From positions 496,001 to 560,000 of the forward strand of contig NZ_CP031123.2 in the NCBI RefSeq assembly GCF_002843235.3: a stretch of 64,000 bases of DNA. The letters run 5' to 3'. Source of the DNA: Providencia huaxiensis. GTDB taxonomy: Bacteria; Pseudomonadota; Gammaproteobacteria; Enterobacterales; Enterobacteriaceae. This document shows positions 1 to 8,394 of this stretch, one piece after another; position 1 is the first letter of the stretch; each line of letters opens with the position of its first letter. Position numbers and translations under genes: made by a program. The notes beneath the pieces were generated by a model. The model had not been told where the DNA came from. It saw only the letters and a list, made by a program, of their open reading frames with translations, and made no database searches.

Positions 1-4
1 AGAA

Positions 5-79
5 TGGCTGGGGTACCAGGATTCGAACCTGGGGATGCCAGGATCAAAACCTGGTGCCTTACCGCTTGGCGATACCCCA
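5..79 (-). tRNA. tRNA-Gln (TTG)
   Basis: A 75-nt cloverleaf reads on the minus strand and starts TGGGGTATCGCC, as in E. coli glnU/glnW. The anticodon loop is TTTTGAT, so the anticodon is TTG. The CCA end is encoded (tgg at 5-7). It differs from the other two Gln copies by one base at the variable/T-stem junction (ggggatgcc instead of gggaatgcc). It is the last visible member of the cluster; further members could lie left of the window. Confidence 0.95.
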
Positions 80-90
80 ACAAAAAGAAA

Positions 91-167
91 TGGTAGCTAC
101 GACGGGATTCGAACCTGTGACCCCAACATTATGAGTGTTGTGCTCTAACCAGCTGAGCTACATAGCC
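91..167 (-). tRNA. tRNA-Met (CAT), elongator type
   Basis: A 77-nt cloverleaf starts GGCTATGTAGCTCAG with anticodon CAT and an encoded CCA. It corresponds to metU/metT of the E. coli cluster. The 3' acceptor strand differs from the second Met copy (CGTAGCT versus CATAGCC), which leaves two G-U pairs in the acceptor stem, one of them at the 1-72 position. Confidence 0.95.
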
Positions 168-215
168 ATTATAATTTCTTTGAAATGATTGTTTGCAACA
201 AGAAGGGAAAGTAGA

Positions 216-290
216 TGGCTGGGGTACCAGGATTCGAACCTGGGAATGCCAGGATCAAAACCTGGTGCCTTACCGCTTGGCGATACCCCA
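216..290 (-). tRNA. tRNA-Gln (TTG)
   Basis: A 75-nt cloverleaf on the minus strand with anticodon TTG in the loop TTTTGAT and an encoded CCA. Apparently identical to the copy at 323-397. It belongs to one polycistronic tRNA transcript read from the promoter near 650. Confidence 0.95.
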
Positions 291-322
291 TCCGGGAAAT
301 TCTACTATTGATTGTATTAAGA

Positions 323-397
323 TGGCTGGGGTACCAGGATTCGAACCTGGGAATGCCAGGATCAAAACCTGGTGCCTTACCGCTTGGCGATACCCCA
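323..397 (-). tRNA. tRNA-Gln (TTG)
   Basis: A 75-nt cloverleaf with anticodon TTG and an encoded CCA. E. coli has both TTG and CTG glutamine tRNAs in the equivalent cluster, while all three copies visible here are TTG. Confidence 0.95.
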
Positions 398-427
398 ATC
401 TTAAATTCAATACTACCGAGAAGGAAA

Positions 428-512
428 TGGTGCGGGAGACAAGACTTGAACTTGCACACCTTGCGGCGCCAGAACCTAAATCTGGTGCGTCTACCAATTT
501 CGCCACTCCCGC
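428..512 (-). tRNA. leuW: tRNA-Leu (TAG)
   Basis: An 85-nt class II tRNA with a long variable arm starts GCGGGAGTGGCG and matches E. coli leuW. The anticodon is TAG (read from cctaaat on the plus strand). The CCA is encoded at 428-430. It lies second in the transcript, after tRNA-Met, as in E. coli metT-leuW. Confidence 0.95.
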
Positions 513-519
513 AAAATAA

Positions 520-596
520 TGGTGGCTATGACGGGATTCGAACCTGTGACCCCAACATTATGAGTGTTGTGCTCTAACCAGCTGAGCTACATAGCC
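520..596 (-). tRNA. metT: tRNA-Met (CAT), first gene of the cluster
   Basis: A 77-nt cloverleaf with anticodon CAT, encoded CCA and a fully paired acceptor stem (GGCTATG/CATAGCC). It is the first gene read from the promoter at 636-664, in the position of E. coli metT. Confidence 0.95.
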
Positions 597-635
597 ATCT
601 TTTTTTGCATAACCTTCGTCGGCGTTGCGGGGCGC

Positions 636-664
636 ATTATGCTAATTACAGACACGACAGTCAA
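636..664 (-). promoter_or_regulatory. promoter of the tRNA cluster (stringent type)
   Basis: On the minus strand, -35 TTGACT (659-664) and -10 CATAAT (636-641) are separated by exactly 17 bp. They are followed by the GC-rich discriminator GCGCCCC (629-635), typical of ppGpp-controlled stable RNA promoters. Confidence 0.85.
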
Positions 665-920
665 CAGCTTTTTGCACTATTTTTCAGAAAATGCGTCTGT
701 TTGTTTGATGAATAATCATTTTGTCGATAAAGCCAGCAAAAAACAAGCCCATATTTGAAAAAAATCACTTTTTATCTTACCTGTTAGATAAATGTAATTT
801 TGGTGACGCGTGAAGTAATACAGTGAAAGAACGCAAAAATTTGTAACAGGAACAAAGCAGGAAGAAGACGAAGCGATTGAAAAATAGCCTATGAAACGAA
901 ACGTTCAAATTGTTGCTAAT
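665..920. other. intergenic region between tRNA cluster and nagC, no gene seen
   Basis: In E. coli nagD (umpH) lies between nagC and this tRNA cluster. Here only short open frames without family resemblance occur, so nagD is absent from this place. Apart from the tRNA promoter and the nagC terminator I see no further signal. Confidence 0.6.
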
Positions 921-948
921 AAAAAAGCAGGTATCTCGACCTGCTTTA
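921..948 (-). terminator. Rho-independent terminator after nagC
   Basis: On the minus strand the stem AAGCAGGT/ACCTGC with loop CGAGAT is followed by a run of six T residues (921-926 on the plus strand read as A). It lies just downstream of the nagC stop and closes the nagBAC transcript. Confidence 0.75.
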
Positions 949-966
949 AAGAAAACAACGGTAAAA

Positions 967-2190
967 TTAGCTTTCAAACAGTTTTTGTAATAATTCACCA
1001 TTGAGCATCGCGCGTTTTGTGAGAGCGAAAGCGCCTATTGCCGAGTTGTGAACCAACTGTGATGTTACGATAGGGAGATTTTCCCGAAACCCTTTTAAGG
1101 CTTGTGTGTCAATGCAGCTTTGAATCGCGGGTAATAGAATTTGTTCCGCTTCCGTGATATCTCCCGCAATAACAACTTTTTCAGGGTTAAATAAGTTGAT
1201 TGTGATAGCAATCGCTTTACCAATTTGACGACCAACGTGTTGAATAACTTCCGTGGCAAGCGGGTCTCCTTTATTGGCTGCTTGGCAAATATGGGAGATC
1301 GTGCAAGTTTCCAGTGTAAGGGCGCTTGAATAGCCTTGTTCTAAACGTTGTTTTACGCGAGCTTCAATTGCTTGGTTTGAGGCAATGGTTTCTAAACAAC
1401 CAAAATTGCCACAGTGGCAAAGTTCACCAAGTGGGTCAACTTGGATATGGCCGATTTCTCCGAGATTACCTCGATGGTTGAGCAATATCTCTTTGTTGAT
1501 GACTAAACCAGCTCCTGCGCCTCTGTGGATACGTACGAGGAGTGAGTCTTCGCAATCACGGGTTGCACCAAAATAGCTCTCAGCGAGCGCTAAGCTGCGA
1601 ATATCATGCCCTGCATAACACGTTATTCTAAAGTGTGCTTGTAAATTGTCGATGAGATGCCAATTGTCGACTTTGATATGCGGCATGTAGTAGACAATTC
1701 CACTATTTGGGTTAACTAACCCAGGGAGAATAATTGAAATTGCGATCAACTCTTTTAAGCGTTTTTGGTTGTGTTCGATAAAATCTTCAAGGGCGGCAAT
1801 CAGCTTTTGTTCCACCGCTTGCTGAGAGGGTTCTGTGATAGGGTAATGAGCATCGATAATCATTTTGCCACCTAAGTCGTACAAGGCGATGGTGGCATCA
1901 TAGCGGCCTAAGCGGACGCCAATCGTATGAAAATTTTTGTGCTCAGAAACAATAGATATGGCACGACGGCCCCCAGTGGAGGCCTGTTGGTCAACTTCTT
2001 TAATTAAACCACGTTCGAGTAGCTGGCGAGTGATTTTAGTTACACTGGCTGGGGCAAGTTGGCTTTGCTCCGCGATTTGAATTCTTGATATCGGGCCATG
2101 TTGGTCAATTAAACTATAGACAACAGCGCTATTTAGTTGTTTGACGAGATCAATATTACCAATTTGCTTCAGCGAGTGGCTTTGATTCAT
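967..2190 (-). CDS. nagC: N-acetylglucosamine repressor NagC (ROK family)
   Basis: ROK-family transcription factor of about 407 residues, the size of E. coli NagC. An N-terminal winged helix-turn-helix is visible at residues about 15-60 (segments such as GPISRIQIAEQSQLAPASVT). The sugar-kinase-like domain follows, with the ROK zinc/glucose region GEIGHIQVDPLGELCHCGNFGC at about residues 240-262, written here for orientation through its key His and three Cys residues. NagC represses nag genes and releases DNA on binding GlcNAc-6-phosphate. It is the last gene of nagB-nagA-nagC; the gap to nagA is 11 bp. In E. coli nagD follows, which is not present here. Confidence 0.95.
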   Translation of the reverse strand: MNQSHSLKQIGNIDLVKQLNSAVVYSLIDQHGPISRIQIAEQSQLAPASVTKITRQLLERGLIKEVDQQASTGGRRAISIVSEHKNFHTIGVRLGRYDATIALYDLGGKMIIDAHYPITEPSQQAVEQKLIAALEDFIEHNQKRLKELIAISIILPGLVNPNSGIVYYMPHIKVDNWHLIDNLQAHFRITCYAGHDIRSLALAESYFGATRDCEDSLLVRIHRGAGAGLVINKEILLNHRGNLGEIGHIQVDPLGELCHCGNFGCLETIASNQAIEARVKQRLEQGYSSALTLETCTISHICQAANKGDPLATEVIQHVGRQIGKAIAITINLFNPEKVVIAGDITEAEQILLPAIQSCIDTQALKGFRENLPIVTSQLVHNSAIGAFALTKRAMLNGELLQKLFES

Positions 2191-2201
2191 TAGCTAGTTA
2201 C

Positions 2202-3365
2202 TCATTTTTTGTAGACTTCTGCTCCGTTAACATAGGTTGCGAGGACGTCGAAGTCGTGGTTAAACGCGGTTAAATTCGCAATTTTACCCGGAGCGATAGA
2301 CCCTAAAGTCTCATCAACTCCTATGGCTCTTGCGGGGTAGAGCGTTGCCATTCTCAGTGTTTCATCTAATGGAATACCCACGTACTCTACACTGTTTCTC
2401 ACTGCTTCTATCATGGTGAGTGATGAGCCGCTGAGTGTGCCATTTTCATCTACACATAATCCATCGCGGTAGTATATGGTTTTACCTGCGAAGATAAAAT
2501 GATCCATTTCACCAGTTTGAGGATCTATTCCTGCGGGCGCGGTGGCATCAGTCACTAAAATTAATTTATCACCTTTTAAGTGTTTGCTATTACGGATATT
2601 TGCCCATTGGACATGTAAGCCATCAGCGATAATTCCTGCATACACTTCAGGGGTGTCATAAATAGCCCCGACTAAACCCGGACCACGGCCTGAAATATAT
2701 GGCATGGCATTGAAAAGGTGCGTTGAAAAGCGAATTCCGGCTTTAAAACCCAGTTTGGCTTCTTCATATGTCGCATTTGAATGTCCAGCTGAAATAACAA
2801 TGCCGGAATCTTTCAGTTGATGAATGTAATCAAGCTCAACCATTTCAGGCGCTAATGTGATCTTCGTAATCGCATCTGCATGAGCGGTTAAATAATCAAT
2901 CATCTGCCCGGATGGTTGACGGATAAATTCAGGGTTATGTGTGCCTTTTTTAATAACATTAATATATGGGCCTTCTAAATGAAGCCCGAGAGCTTGGTTC
3001 TTATGGTCTTTTAAGTACTCGGTCATGACCTCAATACCATGCTTCATTAATTCGTCAGAGCACGTAATTAACGTTGGCAGGTAACTGGTACATCCCGTAC
3101 GCTCATTGGCTTTTTGCATGATATCCAAATTCTTTAATGTGACATTTTCTTTATTATCATTGAATTGGACACCACCACAGCCATTGACTTGCAAATCAAT
3201 AAAACCAGCAGATAGGGTTGCACCTTGTAGGTCATGTTGCGGAATATCGGAAGGTACTTCAGAGACAGGACAAACATCTTTGATGATTTCACCATCGATG
3301 ATGACCGCATGGTTATCCAGTCTTTCATGACCTGTATAAATAATGCAATTTGTTAATGCATACAT
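2202..3365 (-). CDS. nagA: N-acetylglucosamine-6-phosphate deacetylase
   Basis: Hydrolyses GlcNAc-6-P to glucosamine-6-P and acetate in the cytoplasm. The 387-residue product has the amidohydrolase-fold landmarks of Nag[13 protein letters not shown] near residue 57, the metal ligand Glu in HLEGPYI, His in SAGHSNA and STHLFNAM, and the catalytic Asp in [10 protein letters not shown]. Length is close to E. coli NagA (382). The ATG at 3365 is the natural start. It is cotranscribed with nagB upstream, with a stem-loop in the 74-bp gap, and nagC downstream. Confidence 0.96.
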   Translation of the reverse strand: MYALTNCIIYTGHERLDNHAVIIDGEIIKDVCPVSEVPSDIPQHDLQGATLSAGFIDLQVNGCGGVQFNDNKENVTLKNLDIMQKANERTGCTSYLPTLITCSDELMKHGIEVMTEYLKDHKNQALGLHLEGPYINVIKKGTHNPEFIRQPSGQMIDYLTAHADAITKITLAPEMVELDYIHQLKDSGIVISAGHSNATYEEAKLGFKAGIRFSTHLFNAMPYISGRGPGLVGAIYDTPEVYAGIIADGLHVQWANIRNSKHLKGDKLILVTDATAPAGIDPQTGEMDHFIFAGKTIYYRDGLCVDENGTLSGSSLTMIEAVRNSVEYVGIPLDETLRMATLYPARAIGVDETLGSIAPGKIANLTAFNHDFDVLATYVNGAEVYKK

Positions 3366-3395
3366 GGCTTAAACTCCTGACCTCTGTAAGGTGGG

Positions 3396-3425
3396 TCACC
3401 GATCAGCCTTCGCTGATCGGGTGAT
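3396..3425 (-). other. intercistronic stem-loop between nagB and nagA
   Basis: The sequence tcaccgatcag-ccttcg-ctgatcgggtga forms a strong hairpin with one bulge. It lacks a T-run, so it is more likely an mRNA-stability or attenuating element that sets nagB above nagA/nagC expression than a terminator. The function is inferred. Confidence 0.5.
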
Positions 3426-3439
3426 TGATAAACATAATA

Positions 3440-4243
3440 TTAGTTAAACTTTTCAATAATTTCAGATTCTAGCTGTTTGAAATATTTAAGCGTTTTGACT
3501 TTTAATTCGAGTGTTGCGGGTTCATCACAGACGATCAGTGCTTTTGGGTGCATTTGCACGCAGCTTACTGTCCACATATGGTTGATTGAACCTTCTACCG
3601 CAGCATGAACTGCATTCGCTTTATTCGCACCAGTCGCGAGTACCATTAACTCTTCAGCGTCCATTAATGTGGCAACCCCCACAGTTAAAGCGAATTTTGG
3701 TACTTGGTTGATATCATTATCAAAGAAGCGTGAGTTCGCTTGGCGTGTTTCGGGTGTTAATGTCTTAATACGGGTACGAGAGTTCAGTGAAGAACCGGGT
3801 TCATTAAAAGCAATATGGCCGTCGTTACCTACGCCGCCCATAAATAAATTAATTTTGCCGTAAGATTTAATTTTATCTTCATAGCGTTGGCACTCTGCAT
3901 CAACATCTGGGGCATTGCCATTCAGTAAATTGATATTTTGCGCTTGAATATCGATGTGGTTAAAGAAATTCTCATGCATAAATGTGTGATAGCTTTGAGG
4001 ATGATTAGCTGGAATACCAATATATTCATCCATATTAAATGTGACCACATGCTTAAAACTGACTTTTCCTGCGTTATATAAAGCAATCAGAGCTTTATAA
4101 GTAGCAAGAGGGGTACCGCCTGTTGGTAACCCAAGAACGAAAGGGCGCTCAGCAGTAGGGTTGAATGCGTTGATTTTATCAGCGATATACTGTGCGGACC
4201 AAATGCCGACATCATGCGCATTGTTAAGTGGAATTAGCCTCAT
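3440..4243 (-). CDS. nagB: glucosamine-6-phosphate deaminase
   Basis: Converts glucosamine-6-phosphate to fructose-6-phosphate and ammonia, the step that feeds GlcNAc into glycolysis. The 267-residue product matches E. coli NagB (266) from its first residues ([13 protein letters not shown]). Visible active-site elements are LGLPTGGTP (phosphate loop), FNMDEYIG (catalytic Asp near 72) and [17 protein letters not shown] (His near 143 and Glu near 148). First gene of nagBAC, divergent from nagE across a 417-bp control region that carries a CRP-like and a NagC-like site. Confidence 0.97.
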   Translation of the reverse strand: MRLIPLNNAHDVGIWSAQYIADKINAFNPTAERPFVLGLPTGGTPLATYKALIALYNAGKVSFKHVVTFNMDEYIGIPANHPQSYHTFMHENFFNHIDIQAQNINLLNGNAPDVDAECQRYEDKIKSYGKINLFMGGVGNDGHIAFNEPGSSLNSRTRIKTLTPETRQANSRFFDNDINQVPKFALTVGVATLMDAEELMVLATGANKANAVHAAVEGSINHMWTVSCVQMHPKALIVCDEPATLELKVKTLKYFKQLESEIIEKFN

Positions 4244-4501
4244 GTCTCAATTACCTCTAATAAGTCTGTGAAATCTTTCATATATATATGTATCCCTGAT
4301 GTTATTCATTAGATATAGGAATACTCGTTATACTACAAATTTATTACGCGCTGGTGTTGGTATACAGTGCCGTTTTAACGGCGACACCTGCATTTTAAAC
4401 GCGCTGAGAATATACAGGTTAATAGTATAAAAAAGTTATTTTTAATCATAAAATAAGTTTTCAATAATAGCTAGTAATTTAGTCATATCGGTAACTCTTT
4501 C

Positions 4502-4517
4502 GTTGACATTTATCACA
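4502..4517 (-). promoter_or_regulatory. CRP-like site in nagB-nagE region
   Basis: The minus strand reads TGTGATAAATGTCAAC, close to the CRP consensus TGTGA-N6-TCACA (full left half, three of five bases in the right half). Its place agrees with CRP control of nagE/nagB in E. coli. The assignment rests on consensus match only. Confidence 0.55.
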
Positions 4518-4530
4518 AATCGAACCTATT

Positions 4531-4553
4531 TATTTTGCATCGCGAAACAATTA
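4531..4553. promoter_or_regulatory. NagC operator candidate
   Basis: TATTTTGCATCGCGAAACAA with flanking A/T resembles the NagC/Mlc operator pattern of an A/T-rich flank, a TTTNGC half and a GCGAAA half. It lies 130 bp upstream of nagE. Pattern match only. Confidence 0.45.
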
Positions 4554-4660
4554 ATTTAGACTATAAAATTGATACTCTCAATAACCTAAATTATGATTTA
4601 GGTGTGTGAACAATAAGATCCCGTAAATGGGGCAAAAATAGGGCTATAAAGGGGGAGTTT

Positions 4661-6688
4661 GTGAATATTCTTAGCTACTTACAGCGGATTGGTAGGGCAC
4701 TTATGGTGCCAGTTGCAGTACTACCAGCCGCAGCAATCCTGATGGGGATTGGCTATTGGATTGACCCAGATGGTTGGGGAGCCAATAGTGCAATCGCGGC
4801 GTTACTGATTAAATCGGGCGCGGCTATTATTGATAATATGTCCGTGCTATTTGCTATTGGTGTTGCTTATGGGATGTCAAAAGATAAGGACGGTGCGGCT
4901 GCACTGACCGGTTTTGTCGGTTTTTTAGTGGTGACAACACTGTGTTCTCCTGCATCTTATTCCATGATCATGAATGTTCCGTTGGAAAGCGTTCCTGCGG
5001 CATTCGGTAAAATAAATAACCAGTTCGTGGGTATTTTAGTTGGGGTTTTGTCTGCGGAATTGTACAACCGTTATAGTGGCGTAGAGCTACCAAAAGCGTT
5101 GTCTTTCTTTAGCGGCCGTCGCCTTGTACCAATTCTGACATCATTCTTAATGATCATCTTAGCCTTCATACTGATGTATGTGTGGCCAGTGGTCTATAAC
5201 GGTTTAGTGTCTTTCGGTGAAAGCATTAAAGACTTAGGCTCAGTGGGTGCGGGGATTTACGCATTCTTCAACCGTTTATTAATTCCTGTTGGTCTTCACC
5301 ATGCACTTAACTCAGTGTTCTGGTTTGACGTTGCAGGGATCAATGATATTCCAAACTTCTTAGGCGGTGCTAAGTCAATTGATGCAGGCCTGGCAACGGT
5401 GGGGATCACGGGTCGTTATCAAGCTGGTTTCTTCCCAATTATGATGTTTGGTCTACCTGGTGCGGCATTAGCGATTTACCACTGCGCACGTCCAGAAAAT
5501 AAGGCAAAAGTTGCTGGTATTATGATTGCTGGTGCGTTTGCTGCATTCTTCACCGGGATCACTGAACCGCTCGAATTCTCTTTCATGTTCGTGGCACCGA
5601 TTCTGTATGTAGTCCACGCATTGTTAACCGGTATTTCGGTTTATATCGCAGCAACAATGGAATGGATCTCAGGATTTGGTTTCAGTGCTGGTTTAGTCGA
5701 TATGCTATTGCAATCACGTAACCCACTAGCTGTTCAGTGGTATATGTTGATTGTCCAAGGCTTAGTCTTCTTCTGCATCTACTATGTCATTTTCCGCTTC
5801 ATGATCCGCAAATTCAACCTGTTAACACCAGGCCGTGAAGAGAGCGCAGGTGATGAAACGATTGATGGTTATGACGAAAGCATTAGCCCTGCTGATAGCA
5901 GTGACAGCGATATTCAAAAAGAAGCTCGCCAATATGTTGCAGCGGTGGGTGGTAGCGACAATATCGTTAGTATTGATGCCTGTATCACTCGTTTACGTTT
6001 AGGTGTTAAAGATTCAGCGGTTGTTAACGACGCCATGACAAAACGTTTAGGGGCTTCAGGTGTTATCCGCTTAAGCAAACAAAATGTTCAAGTGATTGTC
6101 GGTACACGTGCTGAATTGGTGGCAAAAGCAATGACTGAAGTGATTGCAAAAGGCCCAATTGCAGGCTCTGCTCCAGTTGCAGTAGCTGAAGAGAAAAAAG
6201 CCGCAGAGCCTGCAAAAGCAAAAGGTAATGTGATTTTATCTCTGGTTGCGCCAGTGAGTGGTCAAGTTTTCTCACTTGATGATGTGCCAGATGAAGCGTT
6301 CTCTAGCCGTATTGTGGGTGATGGGATTGCCATCAAACCCACAAGTAGTGAAGTGTTAGCCCCTGCATCAGGTACGGTAGTGAAAATTTTCGAAACTAAC
6401 CATGCATTCTGCCTTGAAACAGAAAATGGCGTCGAACTCATTGTCCATATGGGTATTGATACCGTTGCACTGAAAGGCGAAGGTTGTGCACGTTTAGTGG
6501 AAGAAGGTGCGGAAGTGACTGCCGGAACACCAATTCTGAACCTCGACCTCGCGTTCCTTGAAGCGAATGCTAAATCAATGATTAGCCCAGTTATCATCAG
6601 CAATATCGATGACTTCGCGGGTGTCGAGATTTTAGTTGAAGGCGACGTGAAAGCAGGCGAAACGGTTATTTATAATGTTCTGAAATAA
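4661..6688 (+). CDS. nagE: PTS system N-acetylglucosamine transporter, EIICBA
   Basis: Imports and phosphorylates GlcNAc to GlcNAc-6-P using PEP via HPr. The domains run IIC (about 1-370, ten or so membrane segments, starting MNILSYLQRIGRALMVPVAV), IIB (about 420-500, phosphocysteine in SIDACITRLRLG) and IIA (about 540-670, phosphohistidine in ELIVHMGIDTVALKG). At 675 residues it is slightly longer than E. coli NagE (648), the excess lying in the IIB-IIA linker rich in Ala, Glu and Lys. The start is a GTG behind GGGGGAG with suitable spacing. Divergent from nagBAC. Confidence 0.97.
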   Translation: MNILSYLQRIGRALMVPVAVLPAAAILMGIGYWIDPDGWGANSAIAALLIKSGAAIIDNMSVLFAIGVAYGMSKDKDGAAALTGFVGFLVVTTLCSPASYSMIMNVPLESVPAAFGKINNQFVGILVGVLSAELYNRYSGVELPKALSFFSGRRLVPILTSFLMIILAFILMYVWPVVYNGLVSFGESIKDLGSVGAGIYAFFNRLLIPVGLHHALNSVFWFDVAGINDIPNFLGGAKSIDAGLATVGITGRYQAGFFPIMMFGLPGAALAIYHCARPENKAKVAGIMIAGAFAAFFTGITEPLEFSFMFVAPILYVVHALLTGISVYIAATMEWISGFGFSAGLVDMLLQSRNPLAVQWYMLIVQGLVFFCIYYVIFRFMIRKFNLLTPGREESAGDETIDGYDESISPADSSDSDIQKEARQYVAAVGGSDNIVSIDACITRLRLGVKDSAVVNDAMTKRLGASGVIRLSKQNVQVIVGTRAELVAKAMTEVIAKGPIAGSAPVAVAEEKKAAEPAKAKGNVILSLVAPVSGQVFSLDDVPDEAFSSRIVGDGIAIKPTSSEVLAPASGTVVKIFETNHAFCLETENGVELIVHMGIDTVALKGEGCARLVEEGAEVTAGTPILNLDLAFLEANAKSMISPVIISNIDDFAGVEILVEGDVKAGETVIYNVLK

Positions 6689-6713
6689 TTCAGCTTAATA
6701 TTATAAGTTAGTA

Positions 6714-6741
6714 AGAGGGTGGCTTAGGCCACCCTTTTTTA
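6714..6741. terminator. bidirectional terminator between nagE and the DUF2569 gene
   Basis: The stem GGGTGGC/GCCACCC with a TTAG loop is followed by TTTTTT on the plus strand. It ends nagE and can also serve the convergent gene at 6748-7242. Confidence 0.8.
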
Positions 6742-6747
6742 TAAATA

Positions 6748-7242
6748 TTATCGGGTAAAAACTTGAGCAATACGCTCCGATTTTAAAAAATAACCAATCC
6801 ATATTGCGGCGCTAAAGGCACTGGTAATAATTTGCTTATAATCCGTATTCGTCAATTTTGCGCCATAGAGTACCGCTAGAAAAACAGTAAAGTAGAGGGT
6901 AACTATCAGTGCAAGAATATAATATGTAATCATCACCACTTTAGTGGCTTTTTTCTTATTAAAGAAAAACCAGCATGCTATTAATGTCATGATGATATAA
7001 GCAAGTTGTAACCCTAACGCTCCAAGGTAAAAAAGAGGGATGCTCCGTGTATTTTCTGCATAATAGACGGCAACTTGAATAAGTTGGTATTCGCCGAAGA
7101 TAGATAAAAAAGCGGTTATAATTAAGCCTAAAGCAGGTAGGTAAAGCACACCATTAATTCTATGCACTTTTAGTTCTTCACATGCATTACACCATCCTGA
7201 CGCTTTATTGGCTTCATGTTCATTGCAGTTAATACATTTCAT
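6748..7242 (-). CDS. DUF2569-family membrane protein with N-terminal Cys pairs
   Basis: 164 residues. The first 24 residues carry two Cys pairs (C3/C6 and C18/C21) that look like a small zinc ribbon. Four hydrophobic segments follow, with the DUF2569 signature GVLYLPALGLI near residue 31 and a terminal YF-KSERI-VF motif. The role of the family is not known. In E. coli nagE and glnS are neighbours, so this gene and the next one are extra at this place. It is convergent with nagE, sharing a terminator. Confidence 0.7.
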   Translation of the reverse strand: MKCINCNEHEANKASGWCNACEELKVHRINGVLYLPALGLIITAFLSIFGEYQLIQVAVYYAENTRSIPLFYLGALGLQLAYIIMTLIACWFFFNKKKATKVVMITYYILALIVTLYFTVFLAVLYGAKLTNTDYKQIITSAFSAAIWIGYFLKSERIAQVFTR

Positions 7243-7409
7243 TGGTTTTATCCAGTATTTAGCCGTTATATAAAGCCATTATCGAGGGATTTATCCATAA
7301 AATAAATCGGTTATTTGGCGAAATCTCAAACTAAGTTGTCAAGTTTGCATAAGCAAGGGGCTTTTTTCATCGATAAAATATTTTCTCAATAACTTGAGAG
7401 GGTTTATCT

Positions 7410-8225
7410 GTGGAACTGCTTTTGTGTTTATTTGGCTTTATTTCGGGGATCACCACCGCACTATTCGGCTTCGGTGGCGGTTTTATTACGGTTCCACTGT
7501 TATATGCCTTGATTACCTTAGTGTGGGGGCCGCAAAGCGATGCAGGCAGTGTGGCAATGCAAATTGCGGTGGCAACATCAACCTGTGTGATGATCTTTTC
7601 ATCGACGCTTTCGAGTCGTGCTCATTACCTTAAAGGCAACCTGAGTTGGCCAATTATTCGCCCTTTTATTATCCCTATTTCAATTGGCGGAATTCTAGGG
7701 GCAATAGTGGCGTTATCCGTAGATAGTGCATTAATTCGTTGGATATTTATTGGTTATCTCGTCATCACTATTTTAGATTGTTTTATTCGTCCCGGCTTTA
7801 TGAATACAGGATCTACAGGTATACAAGACTCCCGTGGCGGTATTTTTGCCGATACGCCTATTGGTGTGGTGATTGGTGCTGTCGCGGCATTTCTTGGGGT
7901 TGGTGGCAGTGTGATGACAGTCCCTTTAATGCGACGTAGAGGCGCGAGTATGATCCAAGCTGCTGCATTTGCGAACCCATTAACATTACCAATGGCAATC
8001 ACGGGTACATTAACTTATTTTTATTTCGCCATTGATAAACATATTGACCTTGGAGCGGGTTTTCTGGGGATGATCTATATCAAAGGGGCGTTAATTTTAA
8101 TTGCGACATCGTGGTTAGGGATCCGTTTTGCTTCTTTATTAATGCCTTACCTGAGCGATAAACGCCATGCCCAAAGCTATCCGCTACTGTTACTCGTGGT
8201 TTTAGCTGTCATGATACTGGCTTAG
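7410..8225 (+). CDS. TauE/SafE (TSUP) family membrane permease
   Basis: 271 residues with about eight hydrophobic segments arranged as two similar halves. Each half begins with a glycine-rich loop, GFISGITTALFGFGGGFITV and VIGAVAAFLGVGGSVMTV, which is the hallmark of the sulfite exporter TauE/SafE family. The substrate cannot be told from sequence; relatives move sulfonates, sulfite or other organic anions. GTG start at 7410 preceded by GAGAGGG with seven-base spacing. Not part of the E. coli nagE-glnS interval. Confidence 0.8.
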   Translation: MELLLCLFGFISGITTALFGFGGGFITVPLLYALITLVWGPQSDAGSVAMQIAVATSTCVMIFSSTLSSRAHYLKGNLSWPIIRPFIIPISIGGILGAIVALSVDSALIRWIFIGYLVITILDCFIRPGFMNTGSTGIQDSRGGIFADTPIGVVIGAVAAFLGVGGSVMTVPLMRRRGASMIQAAAFANPLTLPMAITGTLTYFYFAIDKHIDLGAGFLGMIYIKGALILIATSWLGIRFASLLMPYLSDKRHAQSYPLLLLVVLAVMILA

Positions 8226-8394
8226 GATCGCGTATATTGGTGAGTAAAGATGAGGTTTTTGTCCTAAATTCCTACTGATCATCGCTTTTGCTGCACTTGG
8301 CGCAATCAAACGGTTGTTTCCTGATTGATTATGGTAGAATATATTTAATTACCACACGCTTTTAGCGCGCTTTTGGCATTGAGGAATGATGACA

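Larger units (their letters stand above)
4244..4660. promoter_or_regulatory. divergent nagB/nagE control region
   Basis: 417 bp without a gene between the divergently read nagB and nagE. It contains a CRP-like site at 4502-4517 and a NagC-like operator at 4531-4553. In E. coli the same region is bound by NagC at two distant operators with DNA looping and by CRP. I could not place the second NagC operator with confidence. Confidence 0.6.

Noticed and set aside
169..577. Several overlapping open frames in the tRNA cluster, both strands
   Set aside because: They consist of translated tRNA sequence repeated between copies (for example GVPGFEPGNARI); tRNA genes explain the region fully.
564..758. 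64-codon open frame downstream of the first tRNA-Met
   Set aside because: It runs through the tRNA 5' end and the tRNA promoter, with no ribosome site or family resemblance.
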